From assembly GCA_025504975.1 (NCBI GenBank), contig JANUWI010000011.1, forward strand, positions 1-64,000: DNA of 64,000 nucleotides, given 5' to 3'. How positions within the stretch are numbered: the first letter of the stretch is position 1; each line of letters begins with the position of its first letter. Made by a program: the position numbers and the translations under genes. Shown piece by piece: positions 43,721-55,884 of this stretch. The notes beneath the pieces are model-generated. The model saw only the letters and a program-made list of their open reading frames with translations, was not told the origin of the DNA and did no database searches. This DNA is from Plenodomus lindquistii (Eukaryota > Ascomycota > Dothideomycetes > Pleosporales > Leptosphaeriaceae).

Positions 43721-45706
43721 TCACATCGTTCCCTGCGTACCACCACTGACATGCAAATCCGCCTCTGTGACGGGCACATCCTCTCTTCTCAACATCTCGG
43801 GCTGCCTTGCTTCTGTTTTCTTCTTGATTCCCCTCGCACCAGGAGTCAAGTAAGTGTTATCCAGTGTGGGCAAATCCTCGCCTGGCGTCGGTTTCCAGTG
43901 CTTACTCTGCCACGGCTTGACACCGAGAACATACATGGTGTCGATTTCTTCGAGGCTGCGGCCATGGGACTCGCATACGAAGAAGTAAACGATCACAGCG
44001 CCGGCGAAACAACATCCGGCGAAGACGTAGCCGTAGCGGTAGTCGATTGCTGAGGTGATGTATGGTGTGACTGGGGTACGTTAGGATGTGGGATAGCGGG
44101 AGGGTTGGGGAGATGGGCTTACAGAAGGAGAGCAGGAAGTTCCATATCCAATTGCTGGCTGTAGCAAGAGCCATGCACTTCGCGCGGTATCGACTGGGAT
44201 AAATCTCACCCTGGTCTCCATTAGTACACATCCTTCAGTACCTAGTTGGTGAATTGAGACTTACAACAACAGCCCACACAATCGGCCCCCACGTCATGGC
44301 GAAACCAGCAATGAACAGACATGCAAACGTAATCATAGCATATCCTATTCCCTGGCTAGTCGTTCCATCATCGTTCTCAAGTGCAAAGTGTCCGAGTGAA
44401 GCAAAGACAAGGAAACACACAAACATCCAGAGTGCGCCAGCGATGAGCGATGAGCGACGACCGTACTTTTCCACGATGTAGAGGCCGGGGAATGTGGTGC
44501 CGAAGTTCACTGCACCGAGGATGATAGAGGTTACGTAAGGATTACTGATGCCGACTGATTGGAAGATTGTCGTTCCGTAGTAGAAGTAGCTAGATATTCG
44601 TTAGCGATCAAACAAGTTGTGCCAAAAGCGAGGAGCTTACTAGTTGGCACCGGTCAATTGCTGAAGAGCCTGGAGCGTGACACCGAGAAGTACACGGTAA
44701 CCCATACGAGGACCAGTAAAAATCTCGTACCATGGATGGTGATCACCTCCAGCGCGCTCTGCCTCAAGCTTCATCTCAATCTCCCGAATCTCGTGGACAA
44801 CCTCCGGGTGGTCTTCCGAGACGCCATATGTGAGCGCAATAGTGTATCGAGCACTATCAATCTTGCCCTTGCGGTACTCCCAACGAGGCGATTCTTTCAT
44901 GAACACAACACCAACCATCATCAGCACTGACCAGATGAAGCCAATACCCATGGGAAGTTTCCATGCCCTCGCGCTGCGCTCCGACTCGGTGCCAAAGTTG
45001 ATGCAGTATGCGACAAAGATGCCCAGCGTAATGAAGAGTTGGTAACACGACACCAATGCGCCGCGAACATAACGAGGCGCGGTCTCAGATTGGTACATGG
45101 GCGTCAAAACACTTAAGCCTCCGACACCGAGACCAGCGACCCATCTACCGAGTGAGACTTGGTACCATGTATCTGAGGTCGTGATTTGGACAATGACGCC
45201 GACACAGAAGATGATGTTCCAGAAGACGATGGAGTACTTTCGACCGAATTTGTCGGCAATGGGGGCGGCGATGAGAGCGCCCATGAGTGTACCAATTGAG
45301 AGCTAAGGCTTCGTTAGTATCCTCAAGGTTTCAAGGACTCAGGTCGGACATACTAGTGCAACGATCAAACCTGATCGCCAATTGCTAAACTTCAACCCTC
45401 CCTGGCCGTCCGTTTCATCGGCGAATCTTTCCAAGAAGTCGGGCATCTCGATGAATCCGGAGATCTGACCAGTATCCTGTTATGCCTATTAGTGCTGGTT
45501 GAGTCTGGTGTCAGAATCGAGCCACATACATATCCAAAAATAAATCCACCCATTGATACAATAATACCCATGGCAATGATGCGCACGCGAAAGATGTCCT
45601 TCATTCCCACCTGCAGCATCTGAGGCTTCTTCTCCGGATCCGCCATTGTCGACGGCGCAGGCGAATCCTCCTCTCTTCTGCCCTTGAATCGATCCAATAC
45701 GGCCAT
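43721..45706 (-). CDS. MFS sugar (hexose) transporter
   Basis: Six exons: 45706-45530, 45476-45354, 45302-44641, 44589-44265, 44210-44123 and 44070-43721; 1725 nt, 574 residues. Sugar-porter motifs are GYDTGQISG (helix 1), DKFGRKYS between helices 2 and 3, GRWVAGLGVGGLS, KESPRWEYRKGK, QQLTGANYFYYGTTIF (helix 7), EKYGRRSS, GEIYPSRYRAKCMALATASNW and VCESHGRSLEEID after helix 12. Twelve membrane segments are expected, with both tails in the cytosol; the C-tail is about 80 residues. It resembles fungal high-affinity glucose/hexose carriers; substrate and affinity are inferred only from the family. All introns are 51-54 nt. Confidence 0.9.
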
Positions 45707-48700
45707 AACGTTCGTTGATAACACGCAGGCGTCGCTGACTGTTGTCTGTTGAAATCCTAAAGTTTTCTGGCGATCATATTCCAGACGTGGGGACTCCAAG
45801 GCCCATATTTAAACACCCCAAGGTCTTCGCCCCTCCTTGCTACGGGGTTCCAGTCCCTCATCCCCAATGCCGTCATGCCGATTGTGGGTGACCCAATGCT
45901 CTGGGAACAAAATCTGAACAAAGCACGTGCTGGTTGATCCGATCGAGCAACGTCACGTTTACTTCACAGACATCCGCTGCTCGGGATTTAGGGCTGAATC
46001 GCAGCACCGATAGGTAAGCTCCGGCGCCCGAAAGCTTGACGCCATTCAATACAACAAGCGGTGCGTTCCTACTGGGCTGTGAAAGAAAGAATGTGGGTCA
46101 GATGCGAGGCTCTGCGGGCTTGGCGGTTGTGCTTCTCTTTCCAGCGCAGGTGGCGATGTTCGGATGGAGACGTCATTTTTATGTTTTGAAGGGGAGGATT
46201 GTAAAGAATGAGGTGATTGAAACATTGTGGTTGGCTGACGCCTCAGCAATGGTGGCCGATATAGACCGACGAATCAACATTGAACTTAGGCGTAGTTTTG
46301 GACTGTAAATCGCCGTGAAAGTGTTCGCGGCTCCAACTGATTCGTCGCGATGCTGTCTGCTGACGCGCAGAGGAACTCTGGATTAGCAATTCGCATCTCT
46401 GTACCTTGTGCTTTTGCAAACCTTCCGAGATGGATTACCAATGCTACAGGATAACTAGATACACGTCGGTTCGCGGCTCCGTCTAAGTTTGACGAATTGC
46501 TACTTTGGATCTAGGTCAAGCTGGCTTGCTTCTTCGTCAAACCTATACGGGGCAGCGACCCGACGTGCAAATATCCTGTAGGAGGAGCGAAGGACCCCAC
46601 GAGAGATCGGTGCCAGCAAGTTTCGCTGGGCGGTTTATTGATAGCCGTTGCAGAACCATTGGGACGAAACTGGTTTGGCGTTTCCAGTCGCGTGAAACGC
46701 TCTTGGGTGTTCTTCGGCTTCGGAATGTTCTTCGCAGTTTCCACGCTTTGTGCCATGACGTCGTGTTGGAGATGAAAATGGATAACGGAGCGGAATTCCA
46801 TCTGAGCCGACGCAACACTTTTTTTTTTACCATGTCTAGATGTTTACAGAGTACGTATTACCTCTGAACGTTTCTAGTCTGCAAGACGCCCTGAGCGCCC
46901 ATGGTATTCATGTACATGAGCATCGCAGCGTGTACGGCTGCATGTGCTCCAGTTTCCACCTGTCTGCATGAACACCAGGATATGATGGTACATCCGATCT
47001 CTCTTACCTTCTCCCTCCTTTGATACCATTTCACGATTTCAGGCCTATCAATTTACCGGAATCTCAGCCAAGCTCAGCTCATTACGGTGTACATCTCGGT
47101 CCGCCACACACCCAATCATTCTTATCCACGCCATCGCGCCACATCCGCGCCCCTACCCGAAAACCTTCTCAAGCCCTCTCCCAACAGCCTCCAGATCTCG
47201 GAACACCAGCGGCCCTCCAATCTCCACTCTTTCAATTCTTGCCCTCCAACCTACCGTATGCGGCAACTTTTCAACGTGACCGTGGATTGCAGCGAGGAAT
47301 CACGGGTACAGCACCCGCACCTTTTCCCAACTCTTCCCAAGCCATCAGGCTACGTTCACCCACCAGTTTCACTATGCAAATGTTAGTCCATTCTTCCCCG
47401 CCACCGTCCTCTTCCCTTCTCCGCTCTGCCCACGCGCTACATGTTCTTTGGTCGGCACTCAACCCCGTGTTTTGCACCTACATTCCACACTCTCGTGTCA
47501 CAGTTACCACGTTGGGAAATTGCGTATGCGGCTGCGTGGTCATTAGTCGTACTTTGCGATTATCTAACAGGTCCGGCATGGCTGGACCAATGATGGGCTG
47601 TGTGTGGACGTTGAAAAGGGCCGAAGAAGATGTACAGAAGGTAGTCGACTCGGTTTGCTTTCCTCTCCGAGTTTGACGAATTATTGCTCTATATTCTGGT
47701 CAGGTTGGCATGCTGATTGGTTTACCAAAAAACGGCAAGCAAGCCGAATTGACTACCTCCTGTAATGGGGGATGCTGGCCTTGGTTTCAAAGGAGCTAGC
47801 TACCCAGCGTTAGAGGCTGTTAGAAGAGGGCGAACGAGGAACACGCATCTGCGTTGCGTAACATAGCAACAACCATTGGGCTGTTCAGCCGAGTTAGCTG
47901 TATTGCAAGGCAACAGATGTGGCTCTTGTGGTTACTAAACTCTCCATTGGTACTCAGGTTACCTCAGTGAGCTAAGCACTTGTGCAAGTACAAGCACTTC
48001 GTATATCATACGAAGTAGATGAGCGGCACCTCTTCGAATGAGCTTCTATTCGTTATGCCCTCAAGCCCCAGAAACATTCGCCTTTTTCATCAACTCAACG
48101 TACCAAGGGACAGGAAAGGCATTTCCAGTGTGTCAATTATATTCTTGGTAAATCGCTTGGTATACAACAGTGCTCGTTGGTGGCATCCTTGCGCATACCT
48201 ACTTAAGGAGTGTACAATTGTGTATGGTGTAGAACTACATCTGCATGCCTACCCTCATGAATTCCCCTTCCCAGAACCCAGCCCACAAACACACATTCCC
48301 ACGCATCGCAACACTACGCTCAGAGATTTCTTTGCCGCGATTAGGGTGAACGAAAAAATTCCGCCAGCGTACCTTCTCCCAGAACATCTTACAGCGCATA
48401 GATCGTATCGCATTAGCATTCATGCAGCGAGCGCCTTACGCAATCTAAACCATCGACGTCGATGTAGCGACGGATTCTCGAAAATGAGTGTTTGTTATTT
48501 TTACCAACGACGGAGTATCTTTTCAAATTCCCATGAAAAGTGTCAAGAAACTACAAGTAACGTAATACACAATGCCAAATTCCACATGCTAAATCCAGCC
48601 CGTCGCACACATCCCCCACGTGGACTCGCCACACACCTTGGTAACTGGTACAACAAAAAAAAGCCACATCGGCTTCATCTCGGCGTCCCCTATTGCCTCA

Positions 48701-49045
48701 ACCACCGAAAACCCCCCAACATGCTCAATGAGGCAAGTCCATGCATAAAGTATAGAAAACAGGCGTGAGGTACGGAAGGATTTCGGTCTCGTGGGGCCTG
48801 CGCTTGGGTGGTGTTGGTACCGTGGTTTGGTGGGCGGGAACTACACATTAAGGGGTAGGGAGAGTGGTGGTGTACTTGGTGGTGTTGGTGGTGTTTGGGT
48901 CACATGTACTGTATGCCTAATGCCGAGGGTAGACTACTACGCTATCAAGATGCAGAGACGTGGATGCTACCGAAGGCATAATGTAGGATCGCAGGCTATG
49001 ATGAATTGTACGAGCGATTCGCAGATTGTAGACTCGACATCTTGA
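45707..49045. other. 3.3-kb gene-poor stretch
   Basis: The promoter side of the transporter, then no supportable gene up to the PPR stop. An open frame of 249 codons at 48019-48768 lacks any domain and has a composition unlike its neighbours (many His, Arg and Asn), so it is not called. A diverged repeat links about 46470-46545 with 47650-47735 (shared AGTTTGACGAATT). Confidence 0.5.
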
Positions 49046-51742
49046 TTAAAACCACTCCTCCCCATCAGCCGTGTTGGCTGTCTTCCCCATTGTGGTGCGA
49101 ACCCTGCGTACCTCAACCACCGGCTCAGGTCTAGACGCACTCGTGTCGACAATAGTTGGGTCCAAAAACCGGCCCTTGAGCTTCCTCGCCTGCTCTTCCA
49201 TCTTCTGGATCTCTTTCTCCATCTCCTCGTCGCTAATACCTCCTTCAATCTCCTTCAGCGCTGCAACCTCGCCCTCGGGGTCAATAAACTCTGGCATGTT
49301 CCACCTCCTTTCCTGCTCCTTGGCTTCCTCTTCGGCTTGCTGTTTAATCTTGGCTTCTTTTGCAAGGCGGGACTCTTCGAGAACGCGCATCATCTTCTCG
49401 CGATCGACGACGCGGGAGAGGGCTCGGAGGAGCTCTGGGTTCATTTCATTCTCTGCATCGACGTGCTGCATGGTCTCGCCGATGCGGTCAACAAGTTGGG
49501 CTTTGGCGTACCCGCGGAGTAAAACACCATGTGTGTATTGATCTGGATCCACGCCGCGACTACGTAGGATCTCGAATACACGCTCAGCTGCTTGTACTTG
49601 GCCGGTGCGGAAGAAGGCCTGCATGAAGATGTTCCAGCTGTAAATGTTTGGCTGCGGCGAGTTGTCGGTCATGTCCTTGATGACCTGGCTTGCACTGGCA
49701 AAGTGCTCTTGGCGACAAAAGGCCAGAAGGAAGGCGTTCCAAATGATAGGCTGCTTGGCCAGTTCTGTCATTCCTGCGTGCTTGTTTGCCAAGGCGACGA
49801 CTTTGAATTGGTCGTATAGGGTTTGCACAAGCTGATGGCCCAGGGACATTGCGTACTTGATCTCCGCCTGCAACATGACGTAGAGTGCCATGGAGGAAGG
49901 TTCCATTAGCGTAACTCCCTCTTCCAGTACAGGCCGTACTATCCGGTCTCGAAGGCTGCGCCTTCTTGGGCTGATGAGGGGCTCCAATGCGGCGGGAGTG
50001 AAGATCTTAAGGTAGACACGCCATAGTTTCATCGTAAAGTCTTCCTTGTCCTGGGCATCCTGATGGCGGACGTAGACGTAGTAAAGATACTCTGCTGCGA
50101 GCCAAGTATCCTGCGTTTCCCTCGCAACAGTCCTGACGTGTCTGGCAAAATCACTGAACATGGTTGGATTGTCCTGCATTATGCATCCATGCAGTAATAT
50201 TCCAAGAGTGCGCGCGTCCGGCTTGAGATCATGCTCTTCTAAGGAGTTGTAGAGTTTGAAAGCCGTCGTGTAGTCGCCTGCTTCCATGGCATTATTTATT
50301 ACCACATTGTAGAGTGTAAGATCCATCTTGACGCCCATGGTGACGAAGCTCTCGACCAGACCTGGAGTTGCGCGATAGCCCGACTCTTGGCTCGCAGTCT
50401 TGCGCAAGATCAATGCGCACGTCCAGCGAAGTCTCTGACGGTCGACCACCTGCTCCCAAACCCCTTCACCACGCCATCCCTCGCGGATTTTATCCAAGCA
50501 TCGCAAAGCATACTCCACTTCTCCTGCTTCCGCGAAAACATTAGCGTAGTGGAGCAGAGTGTCGAATCCGAAGCGAGTCTTTTCCTCGAATAGAAGGTCA
50601 CAAATTCTCTTGAAGTCTGCAATCTCCGCAAATTGCGAGATGTTGTATATGAGATTCTGGGAAAGGGTGTGGGTGCGTTTTGTGAATATACATGTATAGA
50701 TTTGGTGAAATCCAGGAGCGAACTCGAGTTCGTTAGCGACTGGATCGTCGAGCCAACCTGGGTCAGTATCGTATCGTCCCTCTAGATGCAGTTTTGATAG
50801 ATGACCCAGGGCATCCGCCATGATAGCAGAGTCTAGCACTCTTCTGAGTGGCAAGTCCTGAACAAGGACTTGCATGAAGGGCAGCGCGCGACTAGGCTTG
50901 CGATCAAGCAGGTAGAGCAAGAGTGGTTTCCACGATGACTCTCGCACAAACAGGTCATTTCTCAGCCAGTTATTCCACATGCGAGAGTTTTCTGCCCCGT
51001 CCAAGCCTTGGAGTAGATTGGAGCACCATGCTTCGCATTCTGGGCGATGAACAATGCGAATTTTGCGCGTCAGCTTCCGGACCTCAGGAAACACCGATCT
51101 ATCCAGTGCAGCAAAGGCTTGGACAAGCCAGTCGCCATGATCAGAGCCGGCGCTCAGGTCCAGTTCTTCTAAGTCCCACTGCTCAAGATTGGCAATACGG
51201 CGGCGCAGAGATCGGTAGTGTCCGCGTTCCATCAGTTGATCCTCTGTTAGATGGGCATAGCGCGAGAGATAGCTTTGGACGCGCCCGAGCTCAATTGCGA
51301 GAGCTTTGGCACGCTCCACAGCCTTGGGATGTACTTTGGCCTTCTCGGGCAGCGCATCGTGGGCCGGCGGCTGTGGTTGGGTGGCTTTCGCTGCAGGGCG
51401 TGCGACCGTTGCATAGCTCCGATATTGCTGTCGTGTAATGGCGGAGATGTCGGCGTATGAATGACGAAGACTGGGTGGTGTCAACGAAGCTGTGGAGCAG
51501 TGTCGTGGTGGATGGGTCTGCGCCTCGGTTGGACTAGAGGGTTTTGCCTGCCGCCAGCATCCCTCGCTTGCATGCTCGGCATGTTGGAGGGCAGCAGATG
51601 GTCTCGAGTGCCTCTGATGATCCAGCCCAACATGACCATTGCCCCTTCCACATTGGATCCCCCTCCTCCTTGTTGGGGCAAGTGACTCGGTGAAGACTGC
51701 GGGGGCGATGGGGCTAGCATGGGGGAGGCGGACGCGGGGCAT
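49046..51742 (-). CDS. Pentatricopeptide-repeat (PPR) protein, probably mitochondrial
   Basis: 898 residues in one exon, ATG at 51742 (CCATGCCC context). The first 110 residues are rich in Arg, Ser, Ala and His without acidic patches (ITRQQYRSYATVAR ends this part), fitting a mitochondrial presequence. PPR units are visible around 455-490 (LTLYNVVINNAMEAGDYTTA, DARTLGILLHGCI) and 660-730 (IYSWNIFMQAFFRTGQVQAA, QYTHGVLLRGYAKA). The C-terminus is charged, with a coiled-coil-like KEQERRW...EMEKEIQKMEEQARKLKG segment. PPR proteins bind organellar RNA and act in processing or translation. A downstream start is possible because the N-terminus is low in complexity. Confidence 0.85.
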   Translation of the reverse strand: MPRVRLPHASPIAPAVFTESLAPTRRRGIQCGRGNGHVGLDHQRHSRPSAALQHAEHASEGCWRQAKPSSPTEAQTHPPRHCSTASLTPPSLRHSYADISAITRQQYRSYATVARPAAKATQPQPPAHDALPEKAKVHPKAVERAKALAIELGRVQSYLSRYAHLTEDQLMERGHYRSLRRRIANLEQWDLEELDLSAGSDHGDWLVQAFAALDRSVFPEVRKLTRKIRIVHRPECEAWCSNLLQGLDGAENSRMWNNWLRNDLFVRESSWKPLLLYLLDRKPSRALPFMQVLVQDLPLRRVLDSAIMADALGHLSKLHLEGRYDTDPGWLDDPVANELEFAPGFHQIYTCIFTKRTHTLSQNLIYNISQFAEIADFKRICDLLFEEKTRFGFDTLLHYANVFAEAGEVEYALRCLDKIREGWRGEGVWEQVVDRQRLRWTCALILRKTASQESGYRATPGLVESFVTMGVKMDLTLYNVVINNAMEAGDYTTAFKLYNSLEEHDLKPDARTLGILLHGCIMQDNPTMFSDFARHVRTVARETQDTWLAAEYLYYVYVRHQDAQDKEDFTMKLWRVYLKIFTPAALEPLISPRRRSLRDRIVRPVLEEGVTLMEPSSMALYVMLQAEIKYAMSLGHQLVQTLYDQFKVVALANKHAGMTELAKQPIIWNAFLLAFCRQEHFASASQVIKDMTDNSPQPNIYSWNIFMQAFFRTGQVQAAERVFEILRSRGVDPDQYTHGVLLRGYAKAQLVDRIGETMQHVDAENEMNPELLRALSRVVDREKMMRVLEESRLAKEAKIKQQAEEEAKEQERRWNMPEFIDPEGEVAALKEIEGGISDEEMEKEIQKMEEQARKLKGRFLDPTIVDTSASRPEPVVEVRRVRTTMGKTANTADGEEWF

Positions 51743-51800
51743 GGGAGGGAAAGGGTGCCGTTGTCTTCATCGAGCCATGCTGGGTTGGGATGGAAGGCCG

Positions 51801-51841
51801 TGCTGCGTGTTGCGTGTTGCGTGTTGCGTGTTGCGTGTTGT
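51801..51841. repeat. Minisatellite of a TGCGTGT-type heptamer
   Basis: About five to six consecutive 7-bp units (GTTGCGT) just upstream of the PPR start. It may vary in length between strains and could lie in the 5' leader. Confidence 0.9.
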
Positions 51842-51952
51842 GTGGAGAAAAGTTGAGTTGTCGCGTTGCGCACTTGGTCTGAAGCGCTAGCCGGGGTTTT
51901 GGGTGAAGCTCCGCGCCTGAGCTCCGCAAAACTCACCACTCAACGGCACAAT

Positions 51953-51981
51953 CTCTGTACTCTGTACTCTGTACTCTGTAC
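51953..51981. repeat. Heptamer repeat (CTCTGTA)4
   Basis: Four consecutive units of CTCTGTA in the divergent promoter region between the PPR and Cwf18 genes. Confidence 0.9.
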
Positions 51982-52131
51982 ACCACTCGGCACGTGTTTT
52001 GACATTCACTGCTGCATAGGCCGCTCTTTCCATATCTGGATATAGGTAGTCACTCTGATCCCGCGGATCACGTGAGCAACGCGTTGTCAAGCCTCCAGCG
52101 GCCGAGGCGCATACCGCGTCACTCCTTCACC

Positions 52132-52776
52132 ATGTCTTCACACGAAACGCTGTCCGCCGCGGCCAATGACCGCAAAGCGCGCCTCGCACAGCTCAAGTCC
52201 CTTAAGCGGAAGCAAGCACCCACATCCGACGAACCAGAAGGCGCCGACACCCCCTCACTCCAACTCCAAGAGGAAATCTCCGACGCCGTAGTCGGCGCAG
52301 AAGATGAAGCACCTTCGGTGACGACGACATACCTCTCTGGCCGCAACTACGATCCCACCACACGCAATGTCAAGCTCGGCTTCGACAACCTGCCCATTTC
52401 CGACCCCACCAATACCCTCGAATACAAGGCACAGCAACTAGCGCTGGAGACGAAGGCGCAACAAGAAGCCGAAAAGGCAGAGGACAAAGGGCTGGACTTG
52501 TTCAAGCTGCAGCCCAAAAAGCCCAACTGGGATCTCAAGCGCGATTTGGAGCACAAGACGAAGGGTCTCGACGTACAGACGGAGAATGCAATTGCCAGGC
52601 TGGTGAGAGAACGAGTGGAGGCGCACAAGGCGACACGGGAGAAGAAGCCGGCGGATGGAGCGCAAGGTGAGGAGGTGGGCATGGAAGGGAGTGAATTGGT
52701 CGAGGCGATGCATCTGAAGGAGCAGGAAGACGCTAGGGATCGGAGACGGGATGAAGAGGATGAGGACGTGAGCTGA
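52132..52776 (+). CDS. cwf18: Cwf18/CCDC12-like pre-mRNA splicing factor
   Basis: 214 residues, one exon, ATG at 52132 in CACCATGTC; the longer frame starts at a GTG and is less likely. The N-terminal DRKARLAQLKSLKRK and the central block LFKLQPKKPNWDLKRDLEHK followed by ENAIARLVRERV are the signatures of the Cwf18 family, a component of the spliceosomal NineTeen-associated complex. The rest is acidic and coiled-coil-like, ending in a charged DRRRDEEDEDVS tail. It is divergent from the PPR gene with about 390 bp between starts. Confidence 0.88.
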   Translation: MSSHETLSAAANDRKARLAQLKSLKRKQAPTSDEPEGADTPSLQLQEEISDAVVGAEDEAPSVTTTYLSGRNYDPTTRNVKLGFDNLPISDPTNTLEYKAQQLALETKAQQEAEKAEDKGLDLFKLQPKKPNWDLKRDLEHKTKGLDVQTENAIARLVRERVEAHKATREKKPADGAQGEEVGMEGSELVEAMHLKEQEDARDRRRDEEDEDVS

Positions 52777-53719
52777 GCAGTCTGGCAGAGACATGGATCA
52801 AAGACATCTCAAGACTACATCGGCGAGTCCAGTGGACTGAAAGCATTTGGCCGCCACACCCGCTCAAACGCGCATTACCAACGGCCGGGCGCTGTGCAGT
52901 GTATTAACTTGGCGAGGGCGTTTCGCTGTATCCCAGGCATTCGCGCTGACGAGACCAGTGAAGGGATGCCAAATTTATAACTTGGGCAACGGTAACTAGA
53001 CGTGAGATATAGAGGTGCGCTTGACATCAAGTTGGTTGGAAACGCAACAACTCCCAAGTGCAACCGCGATGCACTCTATACTGTAGACAATCTTGAAGTA
53101 TACATGCACCATGCCTGTCTGCTTTCGAGGAACAACATAACGTGCAACAACTATAATATGACAGCAAATTTCGCCGCTGACCACTCGTCAGGCATTCAAG
53201 CTTAACAGCAAAGAAATACGCGAGCGCCGCGGTCCGGATCTCCGACAGCAAGGGTGCTGACTAGATGCAGCCAAGTCAGCGCGCCAGAAGTCGGTAAAGC
53301 ATGGCAATTGACTCTAGAGTCTGAGGTGTATTCAATCAATTACTAACCATGGATTGGTTACAGTCTTGGACTAGTTGCTTGTGGAGTACTCACATGCGGC
53401 TAGTCCACTATGATAGTTTCACTGGAACCTCGGTATCTACGGCGTACTGATTGTTTCCGAGGCGGGGATCGCCAACGCGTAACAAGGGCAGAACGCTTTA
53501 TGATGCGGCGTGCCGCTCTCTTATAATCTTCGGAAAATCTCGTCGAAAGAATCGTAACAATTCCTTTACCTGTTCCATCATTCGACTCTGCTTCACTGCT
53601 CGAGTCGTGACACCAGTCTGCTCCATACTACTGCCATCTGCATCACACACACCCTCCTCTCCGTACCATCCAGCTCCGTTTCACTTCACTCTCTCCCATC
53701 ACACCCCACAACCGCCACC
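52777..53719. other. Intergenic, no gene seen
   Basis: 940 bp between two plus-strand genes. Only short frames; the last 100 bp form a C/T/A-rich leader (CACACACCCTCC-like) typical of fungal 5' regions. Confidence 0.55.
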
Positions 53720-55149
53720 ATGGTGTCTCAAAAACAGCCCGTCTACGTCCTCGGCGTAGGCATGACCAAATTCATCAAGCCTCGCGGCAAGGTCGACTAC
53801 CCTGAACTCGGCTTCGAAGCCGGAGTCAAGGCCATGCTAGACGCCCACATCAACTACGACGACGTTGACCAGGGTGTTGCATGCTACTGCTACGGCGACT
53901 CCACCTGCGGTCAGCGCGTCTTCTACCAATTCGGCATGACTGGTATTCCCGTATACAACGTCAACAACAACTGCTCCACCGGCTCGACGGGTCTCTACAT
54001 GGGACGTAACATGATTGCCCATGGCGCTGCCGACTGTGTGCTGGTCGTTGGATTCGAGAAGATGTTTCCCGGTAGTCTGCAGACCTTCTTCCAGGACCGA
54101 TCGAACCCCACCGAGACGACCAATCTTATCATGAAAGAAACTCGTGGAATCACAAACGCGCCTGGCGCAGCACAGCTCTTTGGAAACGCTGGCCGTGAAC
54201 ACATGGAGAAGCATGTCGTCCCCTATATCCATTTGATTCACTGCAAATATGCTGACAACACATCAGGTACGGCTCCACGCTCGCCGACTTTGCAGAAATC
54301 GGCCGCATCAACCACGCCCACTCCAAGAAGAACCCGTACTCGCAATTCCAAGACGAATACACCCTCGACCAAGTCATGAAGTCGCCCATGATCCACGAGC
54401 CCCTGACCAAACTCCAATGCTGCCCCACCTCCGACGGCGCCGCAGCCACCGTCCTTGTATCCCAGGCCTTCCTCGACGCACGCCCCGAACTCAAGTCCCA
54501 GGCCATCTTGATCGCGGGCCAGCGTCTCGCCACCGACACGCCTGCGCTGTTCAATCGCTCCGCCATTGATCTTGTTGGGTTTGAAATGAGCCAGTTGGCA
54601 GCCAAGGACGCCATGGCCGAGGCAAACGTAACACCAGATGATGTCGCAGTGTGCGAACTCCACGACTGCTTTTCCGCAAACGAAATGGTCACCATTGAAG
54701 CGCTGGGTCTGGCGCCAAGGGGTAAAGCCCATGAACTCATCCGCAAGGGTGGAATCACCTATGGCGGTAAAGTCGTTATTAATCCCTCTGGTGGCCTCAT
54801 TTCCAAGGGTCACCCACTTGGTGCTACGGGTCTAGCGCAATGTGCGGAGTTGGTGTGGCATATGCGTGGTTGGGCGAATAACCGCAGTGTACCCAACACC
54901 AAGGTTGCGCTGCAACATAACTTGGGTCTTGGGGGTGCTGTTGTTGTGACTGTGTATAAACGTGCTGATGGTAGTGCGGCGGCGAATGTGAGCGACGAGG
55001 AGGTGGGCAAGGCGAATGGATTGGGGTATAACCCTGCGACGCAGGCGAAGGGGTGGACAAAGGCACAGGTGGATAGTGTAAGGAGTAAGAAGGCGAGGAG
55101 CGAGTTCGCGTTGCAGGATGTGGCGGACAAGGTGGAGAGCAGGTTTTAG
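53720..55149 (+). CDS. SCP-x-type thiolase (3-ketoacyl-CoA thiolase, no SCP2 domain)
   Basis: Two exons: 53720-54210 and 54267-55149; 1374 nt, 457 residues. The 56-nt intron has a GC donor (GCATGT) with a GCTGAC branch point and CAG acceptor, and the join restores HMEKYG. The nucleophile is Cys85 in NNNCSTGSTGL. Other active-site blocks are ELHDCFSANE and GGLISKGHPLGATG. It resembles the thiolase half of sterol carrier protein x; no C-terminal SCP2 lipid-binding domain follows. It likely cleaves 3-ketoacyl-CoA, perhaps branched, in peroxisomes, but the C-terminus (ESRF) is not a classical PTS1. Confidence 0.9.
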
Positions 55150-55884
55150 ATTGTCGTAGGTTTGTAGTTTGATGCGATATGACTATTTCGCCCTGTAATC
55201 AGGACCACCTTGATCAGATTGGAATCCCTGTAGTCATATAATATAGCCAGAGCTCTACAAGGTGGAGAGGACGACCTGTGCATCCCGCTCTTGTCTGACA
55301 ATCTTTTTCATTTCACTTCTGTATTGACTTGTCGTTTCCTTGCTACTTCACCTACTGAATTCTCATGCTCTTGTATGATGAACGTTAATTTCACCTGCGT
55401 CTATGAAGACAAGCGCGATGCTTGGGCGATTTTAGTATGAAATTGCAGACAACATTTAAGATACCACTAGAGCAACCTATTCGCATTGGATGAAAACGAC
55501 CAAGTGCGTCCTCTACGAAAGTTACTCTTCCACCAACCACCACCATTCAGTATGACTACACAAGCCATCAACCTTCAACCCAGCACTCATCTCCCAATTT
55601 CGATATTCCACTCCCACCATACACAACCTCAACTCCTCTACAACAAACGCGCCCTAAAACTCGTTGCCATCTGCCCCTCAGGCTGCGCATAATACCCATT
55701 CTCACCCACAGTCTTGACCACATCGTCAGCCCATCCATCTCTCCCACATCCCATCCCATCACATCAACACAAAGAAAGACTCTCCGACTTAGGAAGCCGA
55801 CTATGGGCCCGAGGTCAACGGGCAGCGGGCGATTTGGTATGATATTGGTATGTCGTGTCTACCATTTCCACACTCTTGTAAATA
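55150..55884. other. Intergenic with a possible antisense gene remnant
   Basis: Mostly no gene. On the minus strand at about 55655-55745 one frame ends in a protein-like C-terminus (KTVGENGYYAQPEGQM then a stop). No exon upstream could be joined to it, so it is recorded here only as a possible remnant. Confidence 0.3.

Noticed and set aside
47020..47676. Plus-strand frame of 218 codons with two overlapping alternatives
   Set aside because: The sequence is Ser/Pro/Thr-rich owing to base composition. No signal, domain or intron structure.
48019..48768. Plus-strand open frame of 249 codons
   Set aside because: No domain, odd composition, no splice signals and no similarity to anything I recognise.
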